From NCBI GenBank assembly GCA_905182995.1, contig CAJJDP010000089.1, forward strand, positions 124,001 to 188,000: DNA of 64,000 nt, written 5' to 3'. Numbering within the stretch: position 1 is the stretch's first letter; each line of letters begins with the position of its first letter. The position numbers were made by a program, and so were the translations under genes. The notes under the pieces are model-generated. The model had not been told where the DNA came from. It saw only the letters and a list, made by a program, of their open reading frames with translations, and made no database searches. This document shows, piece by piece, positions 1 through 14,000 of the stretch. This stretch comes from Paramecium octaurelia. Lineage: Eukaryota > Ciliophora > Oligohymenophorea > Peniculida > Parameciidae.

Positions 1-3000
1 ATGTTTCCATTGTTGTGTTTGGAGATTCCAAATAAAATCTCCCAATGTTTTATTCAACATAACTTGAGAGTGCAAATAATATTTTTTCACTTCTAAATAT
101 CTTAATAATCATCATTTTTTCAAATTCATCCAATTTGCTTTGATAAGGTTCTTCTAATTTCACAACCAAAGGATCAGATGCTTATATGTATGTTTTCCAT
201 GCAGCCATGTTCTTTTATATGTGTTAACATAAACCTTTAAAGACTTCAAAATTAAGATCTAAAAAGGCAGCTAATTCCCAAGATGATTCTCCAATCAATA
301 CCTTGTCTGGATTAACTGGCAATTTAGCTTTTTCAATGACTCCTGCTCCTCTCAAAAATGAACTCCAAAGACCATCTGATATTTTGTTTGCCTTTCTGTT
401 AATTTAAGCTGCAATCAAAAATGAATAAATAAGTTTATGCTACTCAAACAACCCTCTGCATACATTAGTGAAGATTACTCGTGTTATGCTGTCAATCAAA
501 TTAGTTAACCTTTATTATAATTCTTCAGCAGGCTATGCTTATCTCATAGCTAAATTGAACATCACTTAAACGTATTGTAAGGAGTATTGATACATAGGAT
601 CAATGAGATTTAGATCTTTGATTACGAAATACAATACTGAACCTCTTACTGCTACTGATCTATATTCATTACGTACTCTCTCTATAGTTTTCTCTAACAC
701 TACTGATTCTTCAATCTTGATATTGCTTTCTTCACTTGTGGTTTTGGCAGATTATAACGAGGTAATCAAATCTACATTATCTAAGATCTTTTCTGGATCT
801 GCTTCAGCTAATTGTTTTAAGATCATTGATTCAGATTCACTCAACATCTTACGATATTAAGCTAATTTCATGACATTCTCATCCTTTTGAATTTCAATCT
901 CCTCCTTTTCTAATCTCACAACATCAGCCAATAATTACTCTTCTAAACCTTCAAAGGTGACTGTGAAATTAATCACTGTGACCTTAATGAATACTTCAGG
1001 CAAGTATTTTGGATTTGGAATCTTTGTTGTTATAAACATCTTGAAATTTTTATCAAAATCTATATCGGCTTCACCAAACTTAATCAAAATACGACCATCA
1101 GCTTCCTTGTATTATTTCTACAGTATAGTTTCGATTGAAGGATCTAAATTTTCTTCAATATCTTGAATTAAAATAGGGTATCCATTTGTAATACACAATC
1201 TCATGTCAGATTAGAATTTGGGATCTGAGAATTTAACTACTTTCAATTTAAGATCTTAGAATGAACTCTTTATCCAATTATTTGCTTATTATTGTGGATC
1301 AATCATCAACGGCCATCTGTAACCTTGGGTTGCAAGAATAGAATTCTCTTAAGAAACAGAATCACTTGGCAACTTATGAATTGTCCAATCTCTCAATTGT
1401 AATGGATCTCCTAAAGTACCAACCAATGTGAATTTCTCAGATACAGGAATCTATGCTTCCCTCACCTTTTCAGTCCAATGAGTAATCAATTCATTTCTGT
1501 ACGGCCCAGTAAAAGGTCCATTGTACGAAATGGAGGCTGCAGCCAAAAAGACATCACCAATTAAATTGATGATGGCTACTCCCAATTCCTCCACAGTGCG
1601 TGCCCATCTCTCAGCTTCAGAGGCTGTAAGACTAATCAACTTTTAAGCTCTATCTAATCTAGCCTCAGTTAATTCTTTCAAGTTTTCAAGATCCTACTTC
1701 TTTTATGCCATTTCTGCAGTTTCTTGTTATAATTTCTTAACAGCCTATTTGACCTTCTAAAGTTCAGCTTCCTTAACTGCCAATTCCTTATTGGCTGAAT
1801 CCAAAACTGCCATCATTTCAGCCACTTTCCTCTTCTTTGGCTCTACCTTCTTACTTACAATAGAGTATGTATTCATAGCCAAACACCATGTCGCCATATC
1901 TGCAGCAGGCTTAGCTTTAGTTCTAATTAAATCAGGTACAAAGTCTTCCCTCGAAATGATTTTTCTCAAATTATTGAGTATCTTATCTGGAATATTATCT
2001 CGTGGATAGTTCTTCAATGAACTTACGAATGATCCAACATCAATCATAGCTTTTTTGGCAGAGTCCCAACTCGTATTTGAACCTAATAACGTCAAGACAG
2101 CCTCAAGAACCATGACGACTGCTTAAGGAGGATTGTTATAAGTTCTAACGATTTTAATTTCATTCTCATCCATTTGTTCAACTGCCTTTAAAGCCTTTTC
2201 TAATTCAGGCATGACAACGTCTAAATCAGCTTGAGCATCATCAGCTATTATCTTTACATCTTAAGCCTTCTTATTCACTTCCTCAGTTTCAGCCTTAACC
2301 AATTACTCCTATTGACTTGCAAGATAGGAATCCTAATTGACTTTTTCAAGAGCCTATTACACCTTTATTGAAGACTCCTCCAATTAAGGTTTGAGATCAG
2401 TCAGAGTCACCTGTAAACCTGCAACTTGTTCATTAGCCATCTTTAACTTAACTAAACCACCTGATAGTCTCTTCTATTTTAATTGCAATTCCTCTCTTTT
2501 TCTCTTCAAACTGCTTAAATATAATCCGATCAGATCTAAATAACTTTTAGGAGTAGTGTAAACCTTCCTTTTAAGTGCAGCTTCAAATTTATCTGCACAA
2601 TCCTTAGCTGATATATGAATCTCCATACACATCTAAGCTAAACTATCAATCAGTTGTTTCTATGGAATATCAGTTTGAGGGAAATCTGTCTCTTGCTCTA
2701 AAATTTTGGTAGCCACTGATACCAAAGCTTCTGCTGGCCAACTTGAAAACCAATCTAAAGTACAACAATCAACCATGGCAGGGAATTTACGACATCTAAC
2801 TCTTAGTGCATCACCTACAGGGGACATGCACAACACAATATGCAATTGATTTCGAACACTCTCCACAAAAGTCTTATAAAGAGTATCAGGATCTTCAGGT
2901 CTCTTTAATCTTGCATTGATTTTCTTAACCTCTTCAAGCAACGGTTACTTTTCTTCAGGTTTCCAAATATTTGGCACTTCTCCTGAATTCAAAATATTGT

Positions 3001-6000
3001 TGATATCTTCAAGAAAGCTTTCATACACAATTTAAGAATCAGTAAATAAGAAACATAAGGGTTTCTCTTGTAACCCAGATATTTGGAATATCTTCTTTAA
3101 GAATTCCTAAAAGTTATCAACTGAAAAGTTCTTAGTTATCTCTAATGACTAGATTTATTGATTCTACATAAATGCTGACAGTCTAGTCAATGATTGTTTT
3201 CCTGACCCTCCAACACCAATCAACATTGCATTTCCTCTTGGTTATCTGAGTATTCTCGAAATTCTCAAAATGTGATCAATAGCATCTCCAAAGAACACTA
3301 ATCTTGTCTTAGAATTGCATTCCGTATTGTAATCATCTAATTTATCCTCTAGAATCTTAACTAACTTAACAACATCCTTAATTTCTTCATATTCTTTATT
3401 ATCTGAATCAATTTTTAGGATATCACCATAAAGAACTTTGTTAGCTCCATAAACATCATCTTTAGTCATTCTAGATTTGAATTGTCTTCCCAAAAGATCT
3501 CCAACTAATTCTTTGAACCAGTCTCTATCAATATCATTAATCAATCTATCATAAAACACTCTGCTGACTTCATGAACCCATAAACGAGTTACCTAATCAA
3601 CTTCTCTAACTAATCCAGGCTTTACCATCAATACACCTTAAAATACTTTGCTGACATCTCTTAAATTAAATGTATAGTGAAATTTGGATGGGATAGGTAG
3701 TTTTTCTTTAATAATTCGAATGTAAACTTCGATAGTTGCATTAGTGATAGTATCTGACATTTTTTTAACAGGATCAGTAAATCCTTACCCAAAGAATCCA
3801 TTGAGGATGCTAAAGAAGATTTTGAATAGAGTAGACTGTGCAGGTTGAGGCAATGAGAGCATATTGAAATGCCTAGTGAATCTTGGTGTAAGTGGATTAC
3901 GACCACCACCAGGAGGAGCACTGCAACATAGTAATGTAACATTCTCTATAAATTTCTAAAAGCGTTCTTTTCTATCATACAGGAATCCCTTATCTACTAA
4001 TAATCTGAGTAATTCAATAGGCGGTTAAGCTCCATATTCTTCCAATTGTGGCATATTCACATCATCAATAAATATACAAGTCTGACGACCTGGTTTAGCT
4101 GTCAACAATGCTTTCCTTGTTTTTTCTAGTTTATTTTCAATAGTCATTTATGTAACCATAGATGTGGTTTGGGCTGAAAATATAATATAAACGGGATCTA
4201 TAGATCTGGGTTCTTATATTTAAACCAATAGTTTAGCCAAGACTTGACTCTTACCAGTTCCTGTGGGACCAGTCAAATATACTCTCTTATTAATAGATAA
4301 CAACTGTTCAATGATGTAAGAATATCGAACAGTGTCTACTGTTGGTACGAGCATATTAAAAAACTGTTCAGTGGGATCATATGTGAATTCTTCAATTTTA
4401 TCATTCCAATGCTTGAAAGATAATTCATTAGAGGTATCTAAGTAATATGAATACACTTAGTCGACATTTGGGAATATGATACTCTAGAAGCGATCACGGA
4501 AGAAATCACTCATGTCTTCATGATGTTTGTCATCAATGGAAGCTCCAACTGACCAGATGCATCCAAATGTGAAAGCATACAAAATAAATCGTTTTCTTGA
4601 ATCTGCAGTCATAGTAGCTTTAAATCCATATTTATCATTGATAAAGGCTTCCAATAAATTACATAAAGAAACTACTTACTGAGTATCATTAGTACCAATA
4701 GTTTCCTTAAATGTTTTTCTGATTTTGTTAATGACATCATTGACATATTCTTCAAATAAGGATAACAGATATTTCCTTTCATTTGGTTACAGAATTTCTA
4801 CATTTTGTATATTTCCATTAAGTTGAATCTCTTTGGGACCGAATTCAGTTTCAACCCAAGACTATACATAAGGTAGCCATCCCAAATCTTCTTGTGTCAA
4901 ATAAACCATACCACATCTACTGACAGTGGCTGGAGATGCAACTCTTAAGTCTTGCACTTCAAATAGCATTCTCATCTAGGTTCTTAATTTAATACGTTGA
5001 CCATTAGCCAAACAAAGCATCATGTTATCATCTAGCACTGTATTCATATTTTCAATCCACAAGGCATCAACTGGTCCATCAAACACTACCCATTTCTTCT
5101 CATTGGTTTCATCAGCAGCAGCCTCTCTCATGATTTAAGATGCCAATCCATCTTGCCATTCTTAAGTAAATACATTCACTTCACCATATAATTCTCCCAT
5201 GGATATACACTTAGGATTAAGAACATAGGATGTAACTAATTAATATCTTTAATCTTAGTGATTGAGTCTCCTTAAGTCACTCATAGTCATTTCTAAACAT
5301 TTGTAACATGAAGTTTTTCCAGAGTTTGTATTACCCACCAACATCACACCAAATCTTACATTGAATGTTTCAAAAAGTTATATGGTTTTGGTAATCAAAT
5401 TTGGTACTCTTTACAATTTCATTTTATCCAATGATATTTCTATTTACTTTTGCAAATCTCCATAATCTACTTCCTTGATAATAGCAGTTGGGAACAAATC
5501 ACTAATCAAAGCTGAAAATAAGGGGAGATCATCTTTTAAGAACTTTGGTACATTACTGTCTCTCATTGCTCTGATTAGAACAGCATCTTCAGGTTAATTG
5601 ATATCTGCTCTTTTCAATGCACCTGCCATGACTAACACTGATTTAACTGCTCTCATACCAAAATCATAATGGTCCTGTTGACTCAATTGTTGAGAACTCA
5701 ATTGATATAATTGAGTCATCTTTTGTGACAAAGACTTGGCATCTTCAAAGCCTTCTGCTTAAAGCATGATTTCAGCAATTAATTTATAATCAGGAATCAT
5801 CATAGATACTGGTCTAAATAACACTTTTAGATTGTCTGGTAATTCAGTTCTACCAGCATATCCTGGATTCATTGTAATAAATACTCCTACTTCTTCCTTT
5901 AAATTGATTGGTTTGTCTGGATTCACAAATATAAATTATTAATCTCTTCTGATTAATGCCTATCTCACAGTTAACAATTGTTGGGCAATGACACTTAGCA

Positions 6001-9000
6001 CTTCAATATCTATACGATTGAATTCATCCAAACATGCCCAAGCCCCTTATTAAACCAAACCACTGAATAAACGACCCATCATCTTATATTCAATTTAATC
6101 TGAACAATTGAACACTACACAAAACATACCCAAAGCTTTGGCCAAGTCCTTTGTTGATTCTGTCTTTCCTGTTCCTGCTGGTCCAGCTGGAGCAGCTCCT
6201 AGTTTAATATTCAATGCTCCAGTAATTGTCATCCAACATCTATCTGTCAAATTAGTAATAACCAATCTTGTTGTAGCTCCTAAATACTCATATCCATAAT
6301 TTAATTTAGCATTAACTTACCTCACTATAATTAGATCATTTTCATCCATATAATATCTTAATTATTATTACCACGAAAATTCACTTATTGAACTAACATT
6401 TTCATCAGTCAAAGCATCCACGATATCTCTAGCATGAACATCTTAAGTAATCAAGGCTACAATGACTTTGTGTTGAAGTGGAGTCAATGTACCTCTGACT
6501 AAAGCAGTCAATCCATTCAAGGATTCGTACAACAGATTATAGTGTTTAGATAAAGCAGTGGAATCATCAGTCATACTGTTAATGGCTTATTCGGTATCAT
6601 ATGTCCAGATCAGATTGGATATTGTGGCAACTACTTGAGCTGGTTGATTTAGTAACCAGTGATTTCTCTCTTGGGTTTCACTTTCTACTTTTCCTTGTTT
6701 CATTCTCTTCTTTAATGATTCAATCATCTAATCTTAAACTTTCATCAACCACAATTCAACTTCTTCTTTTGTTGAAACACCCTTAACAAATGGAATCTTC
6801 TCTCCTTCTGGCGAAATCATTCCATTTACTGATCTAGCACCTTCCTCAGGTTATTCAAGTCTATAAATGGCTTCAAAACATTTCTTTAGATTTCTTTGAA
6901 TTGCATCAAAATCTTATGATTTAGCCAAAATCTCCAAAAGCTCATCGTTTGATAAGAAATAAAATCTTGGGAATGCCATTCTCTTTTCTTCTAAATATGA
7001 TTCCAATGCCTTTTGAATTCTATTTAATGTTTCTTTGTATTCTCTAAATTTATCTAGTAATCCACTAGCTCGATGAACTTATTTCTATGAATTAGTCTTT
7101 TTCATAATGGCCTTAAATTATTTATCAACATTTTCAAACAAAGCATTTTCTTCCTTCAATTTTGTTTTGATATCCTGACTGGCAAATATATTTTCCAAAT
7201 AAATCCAATTTTTCTATACTTATAACCAATCATCCAAAGTTTCTTAAGCAATCAACACATCCTTCTATAGTTTTTCAGCCCTCTTTCTCAGCATCTTCAA
7301 GTATCTACTACCCAATATATTATTTAAACTTGCCAAGAAATCATCCAAGGCTGCTTGTAATTCATCAATATCAGTGAGCACATAAACTTCCTTGTTCCTT
7401 AGATTTTCAGGTTTATAATTAACACAGGTAAATTCAAGAGCCTTCCACTTTTACTCAATATCATTAAATTAGGCATCTAAGACAGCTTCCTAAGTAGCCT
7501 AAGTAGCAACTTCTTATATCTATTCTTAATAGATTCCAACCTTCATGTCCATCAAATTTCTTAATGTAAATGTTTCAGTGATCTCAAAGTCTTATTTTAG
7601 AATCTCTTATTTGATTTGCACCCAATGATAATCTTTTAAATTTTTATTTCTTAATGCCAAGACTACAGGCATAGTGTCTTTGAATGAAAATACCTTCTCT
7701 TTAAGTTCATCTAAAACTTGATTAGCAGGTAATCCTTTAGAACATCTATTGACAATCTTTGTGTAATATTCTCCTTTGGCTTTAATCTCATCTGTGTTGA
7801 TATCTATAAACTTTCCATCAATCCATGATTAAGTTAATTCAATCCACTCCTTTGTAGACTTCCACATTGAATACCTGAGATTCAGATCATTTCTTAAATC
7901 CTCTAAACTCTAAAATTAAGAAGTAGGTAATCCTAAAGTGCTTTCATAATGTCTGTATTTCTTAGCATCCGCTTCTAATTTCTTACATTGTTCATCACAT
8001 TCTCCCAATTCTTTAATGGCTTACTCTAAACTCAATCCAGCATCAATGTATTTTTTATCTTAGATTATTCCATCCAAAGCACCAATCTACTTCTCCAATT
8101 AAGGAATAAGGATATGTTGGACATCTCTTGCAAATCTATCAAGTTTGGACTCTGCTCCTTCTTCTGCATGATGAATAGCTTATTCCAATAGATTTTATGC
8201 TTAAATGATATCAACTACATATGCTTGTTTGTCTTCTTTTTTCACTTCTATCTTGTATTCATCAAGAATATTATATATGTGACCAACAAGAGAAATTTTA
8301 GATTTGACTTTATTTAATTATTTTTGAATCAATTTCAATGAATTGCTTTGCTTAACAAATTCATCGATATTTGTAGTTGCTCCTTTCAAAGCTGCTGTTG
8401 ATGATTATAACCATTCCTTTAATTCTTTGCATCTAAGTCTTAGCATTGGCTATATAAACTAATCAAATTATTTCAATAATTCAGCAGGTAGAGGTTCCAA
8501 CTTCTTTTTTAATTCAATAGAATCAATCTTAAACAATCCTTGCATACTTTCAATAGGAATATCCTTCTAAAATTGCTCCTTCTGCATATTAAGCACTGCA
8601 ATTGTGTATTAAAATGTGTCTCCAGGATGTGCCAATTTCTCATCTTTGAAAATATCTATATTAATCTATTTGTCTTCCCAATAGGTTAATAAATGTTTGT
8701 TAAAATATTTTTCTATATATTTATCAGCTCTTTCAAATGCTTTCTCTAAAATATTCTTAACAACGCCTGTAAATGTTTCAAGGGGTGCTGAATCCAACCA
8801 ATCTGAAGGATTCAAATAGTTAGATTCTGGATGTCCCCACTCTTCACCAACCATATCATCCCATTCTTCCAATACAGCTACGTATTACGTCATATCATTG
8901 TGTCTGCTCCATCTCTCAAAAGCTTAAATTGCATTCAATCCTTCTCCTATACACTTTACAATATCTGCATGAAATGTATTCAGCTATGGTTTCTTTAAAA

Positions 9001-10818
9001 TCCAATGCTTAGAAATGTTGGGGATCACTGTTCTTTTGTAAATTTTATTTTCATCATAGGTCCCTCCATCAGTCTCGTCTTCCTCACTATCGTCTTCAAC
9101 CTTGCCCTTCTTACCTCCTTATGGTTTTTCTGCTTGCTTTTATTCCTCAGTCTTCTCTTCTTATAAATGAGCATGATAAAGTATATGAAAATCATCGACA
9201 GTGCTATTACCAAAAGGTTGAGGTATGAATTCTGGGATGTCTTCAGTTTACATGTCTTCTGAAGGTATTTGGTCAAAGGTGCAATCTAATTTAATCACAA
9301 AGAGAGGTTCATCGAATCTGATTGGGGGTTTGTTACTTGCTTCAAAAGTTACATTGAAATCATCAATGGATTCTAAAGATTTTAATTTTGATATCAAGTC
9401 TCTCACTGAAAGCGTATAAATATTGCTCAGACTTTCCATGGCTAAGAAATCAACTAGATATGAAAAGCGCAAGAATTTCGAACATTCTTTCCTTAACTAT
9501 GATCTCTTTTCATATGTCATGCTATCTGGGAATTATAGGGTTTCATATGCTATTTCTCTTGTTCTGAACACATTTGTTCCAGTATCTCTTGGAGCATTTC
9601 CACCAAATTATTCATCATTTTAAGGCACATAGTTCTACTTTCTGAGTATATCCAATGATTTATCATATCCACTTTACACAACTTTTCGACATGCTTGAGA
9701 ATATGATCTAATTTTGAGACTAACTTTGTTCCTATATTGGTCCTATAATTATTTGAACTATTCTAAAGTAAATGTACTATCATTCATGGTTAATTGATGA
9801 GAAGTTTCAAATCCAATGAAACGACAAGATTCCATCATTTCATAGGTATTTTTTCTAACTGTAAGTAGAGTTTCTCTCATGATGGGGTTCAATAAGAAAT
9901 ATTTGTCCAACAGAGCATTCTAAATTGTTTTAGTTTTATGTTTGATAACATTGCTCTTCCACATCTTAAGGGTTTTCCATTTTCTAAATTTGGTAAAGAA
10001 TTTCAATGATTTGATTTAATGATAGGTTTGTCTTTCTCTGAGCCAATTTCTAAGTGGTATAAATTCTGTGGGTTTGCCATTAATATAATGACATAATCCT
10101 TTTCTTGAAATGGTGTAATATTCCTTAATTTCAGTTTTCTTATCATCACCTTTAATGGTTTTATAATCCACAACTGCCAACATGTAAGGATCATCTTAGC
10201 CATCATCCTCTTCTCTTACAAGATAAATATATTCATCCACACTTGTTGTATTGCTCAGAATAAGGTCGATGTATTTGTCTAACTTGGATTTGGTTTCCTT
10301 CTCAGTAACACCAAACTCTTCATCGTGTGCCAATGTTTCCTTAAAGGGACTTTAAATACGTGGATCTGAATCAAGAGGTTTGAGTTTGAAACGAGATCCT
10401 AGTGAACTCATGCCAGTTTTTCGCATTAAGTAGTTACGCTCCTCTTCCGGCATGATGGCCAAGTATTTTTAATCGATTTGGAACTTACCCGATAATTTGT
10501 CTACGAGGTACTTGGTTCTGTAGAGCTCATCTACATTTTATTTGAAGGTTGTCCCCATGGTCATTCTCAGTGGGTCTAGTTTTTGCTTGCTTTATTGAGC
10601 AACCAGTTTGGGCACTAACTACAAATAGGGAAATTGAAATACCTATTGTTGAGTTCGAGTGACTGGTCTTTTCTGCTAACCTCCTCGATCGTACAATCGA
10701 GATTTTAATTGCAACTGATTTGGGGATTTCTAATTATGAATGTTACAGGCATTACCACATTTCGCAATTATTCGTGTTCATCCTAATCTTCGTATTCCTG
10801 AGACTAGAAGAATGACAT
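1..10818 (-). CDS. Axonemal dynein heavy chain, inner-arm (single-headed) type, C-terminus missing
   Basis: Motor subunit that walks ciliary doublet microtubules. Four Walker A loops are readable in order: [10 protein letters not shown] (AAA1, near 6180, about residue 1540), [10 protein letters not shown] (AAA2, near 5330), GPTGTGKSQ (AAA3, near 4260) and [10 protein letters not shown] (AAA4, near 3215). A coiled-coil stalk with the microtubule-binding tip lies at about 2560-1640, and AAA5/AAA6 sequence runs to the window edge, so several hundred residues are missing. The start is ATG at 10818; a 26-nt intron at 10730-10755 restores the frame. The tail before AAA1 is short for an outer-arm chain, which suggests the DNAH3/7/12-like group (inference). 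A Lys/Glu/Asp-rich low-complexity linker lies at about 9040-9170. TAA/TAG are Gln throughout. It is divergent from the debranching-enzyme gene, 269 bp away. Confidence 0.95.
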
Positions 10819-11087
10819 TTTTCAATATATTAATTATTTAAGTTATCATTTTTGTAATTTGTTTTTATTAGGAATTACCTAATCAAAATGTAATATCGGC
10901 GAAAGAATTCTCCTTTTGCTCACACAACTGGACAGAGAGACGAGAGGAGAGAGACCGAGGAATTAAATTCTATAAATATAAACTTTTTAAAATTGAGTCA
11001 ATTTTGATCTAAAATATATTTGCTAATCTTAAATATGGTTTTAAATAGAAGGTATGATAATTCCATTATAAAAATTAATTAATACGA

Positions 11088-14000
11088 ATGTATACTGTTT
11101 ATACGTCATAAAATGGCTCAATTGCTCTTAATAACTGCTTGACTTTGCCCTACGACACTTTATTGAGGGTCGTTCTGTGCTCGAGGAACATCTTCTCATC
11201 CACTCCAGTACTCATCACAAATATTCAACATGCGACTCGTTCTCCCTCGAAGAAAGGTTCTCCAAGGAAACCATAGAAAGGCTATAAGAAGATCCTAAGA
11301 GGAGACGAGGAAGCCCTATTCCCGATGCCCTTCTACTCCGTCTACGAGCCCTATCGATATAATATATCGAATGATGGAGACTATGTGTTTGAGATCAAAT
11401 GTCGATAATTAGGCCCATGTTTCCTCAGAATAATTTGGTTAGAATTAGATGATAGAAAGATTCAGGAAATGGGCTAGCCTTTCCATTTTTTGGTGTGGAA
11501 TCCATTAATGTTTAATCTGAAAGATTTGACCATTTAGACAGTGTTACCAAATTTAGTAAAGAGATGGGATTTGGAAGGGTTTTAAGCATTTCATTTGTGT
11601 CCCATACAGGAAGTATCTCATAGCCTATATGCGATTAAGGATCATTTGAGTATAAAATACTTTCGAGATTTCGAGGAACTACATAATTTTATCTAATCGT
11701 CTAAAAAGATCTTTTTCATTGATGTAGTGTTGAATCACACAGCAAAGGAAAGTGAATGGTTGAATGATGAAGAATGTGTGTACAACGAAAGGACCGTTCC
11801 GCAATTAACATCGGCTCTTGAATTGGATTTCGCTTTAGAACAGGTATAGAAATATGAGGATATCGAAAAAGTGATAAGGGCATTGAGAATTGAGGAGTAC
11901 TTCTAGATTGATGTGCGGAAAATAGATTGGATGGAGTTTCAAGTGGAGAATGAGAATGCAAATAGTGATGATGATGATGATGATGATAATATATTCATGG
12001 AATCCAATCAGGAGAAAAATATAAAGTTGATTGAAATGTATTTGTCAAATTTTGGAGTGTCCAGATATGGAGTAACCTTTAATTTCAGGAGGTTTTAGTA
12101 GGAATTAGGCACTCATCAATTGACTATCAGTCAAATTACGAAGGCTTTAAAATGTATTAATGAAAAATAATTCAAAAGGGCTAAGTAATATGAAGCAGAA
12201 TCTATAGCTAATAATTAAGCGCATTATTAAAAGTATGGATGTGTTTAGAGGTACTTCTACAAATTGAAGAATTGGTATGCTGTCTATAATGGTTATGTGG
12301 ATAACATTGATCCAGAAGAAGACTTCGTAACCAGCCAAAACTTCCATTATCTCAGACACACTGTCAACAAATGGAATGTAATCAAACTGCGTTACGGCAA
12401 CAAACGAGACACTCCACTATTGCTGAATCGAATGAGACAGTACATCTGTCAGATGGCTCGTTATTTCCATGGCATTCGATTAGACAATTGCCATGGAACT
12501 CCTTTGACAGTCAGTTAATACTTACTGAAACATGCTAGAATTGAGAATCCTAAATTATTGGTGTTTGCTGAATTGTTTGGTTGCTCATATAAATAGTAAA
12601 TTAAGTATATGAGTAAATTAGGATTGAATGGATAAGTGGACGAATTATTTTATTGTAGGAACGCATCCTCCATAGTTCATAAATTATAAACTTGTGCATT
12701 CATCCCACAAATCTCAGGACCCTACAGATTGATCTATGATTAAACTCACGACAATTAGCCTCCAATTGTTCAATCGCAAGGGCCAGGCTACCTCATGTCC
12801 TTAGTCTCAGCCTTATCCTTTAGTAACTAATTCAAAGGAACTACTAAATTAGTGGATGAGTTCTATGATAAACACATTAGTTGTGTCTATGAAAATCGAT
12901 ATTACCCCCAAATCAATTAATAAGTATACGATATAGAAAAAAGACTTATCACTTTCATGTGGAAGCACACTCCTCCAATTTCAAGTAGTTCAAATCAAGG
13001 AACAGCACTTCCCAAAGTAGTTAAATTAAAAGGTTCATTTGATAATTGGTAATAAGAATATTTCCTTTAAAATGATCAAGAAAACCCTAAATACTTTACT
13101 TGTCAGATAGAATTATCACCAGGTATTTATGAATATAAATACATTATCGATGATGTATGGACAATTGATGAAAATCAATAAACGAATCATATGAATAATA
13201 TAATTGAAATTAAACCCATAAAGGCATACACATCATTGACGTTCATTCGATAACTTCCCTAAAACTAGATATCACACACCTATATGGAATCTATTCATGA
13301 GTAGATCATGATTATCACCAGATGTCAGGAGGATCATATATAGAATGAAACAATTGTAATTTGCTTGAGACCCATTATTCGTAAAATTAAACTGTACTCC
13401 AAAATATCAAGTATATTGTATCAATACTCATTCCAACACAGCGGAAAAGAAACCCAGACTCTCGATGACGAGATCAAAGTTAAAGAGCATTACATAGATG
13501 TCACTACTTCATATGCTTCAATCAACTAAGATATTTTATCCATCAACACTCCCACGTCATGTGTTATTATATTGTAATGCGAACCTATTTAAGAAATCCA
13601 AAAACTAAACGAGTTCCTTTTGACACCCTTTAATTGTGATGATGACATGAATCTTCTCTATCAACCTTTGATAAATCATTATGAAGTACCAGGATGTGGA
13701 GCACTCTACTATTCAGGATTGTATGGAGTATTGAGGTTTATCAATAAGATTGAAACTCTCAAAGACCCATTCATAAAACATATTCGAGAAGGGGACTGGC
13801 TTATTAATTATTTATGCGATAATCACTCTTGTTTGGTACCAATTCTAACAATAGTCAAATAACTACCTTCAGTCTTTAAACCCCATTACTTCATTAAATG
13901 CATAAAGCATATTGTGTAGAGCATCGAAGATAAATATACTCAACACAGAGAGATTTTCTTTAAATAAATTGATATCTTATCCTCTTACTTTACGAACTAC

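Noticed and set aside
9423..9623. Plus-strand ORFs inside 1-10.8 kb (for example [10 protein letters not shown])
   Set aside because: They are antisense to the dynein heavy chain, which is continuous and conserved on the minus strand.
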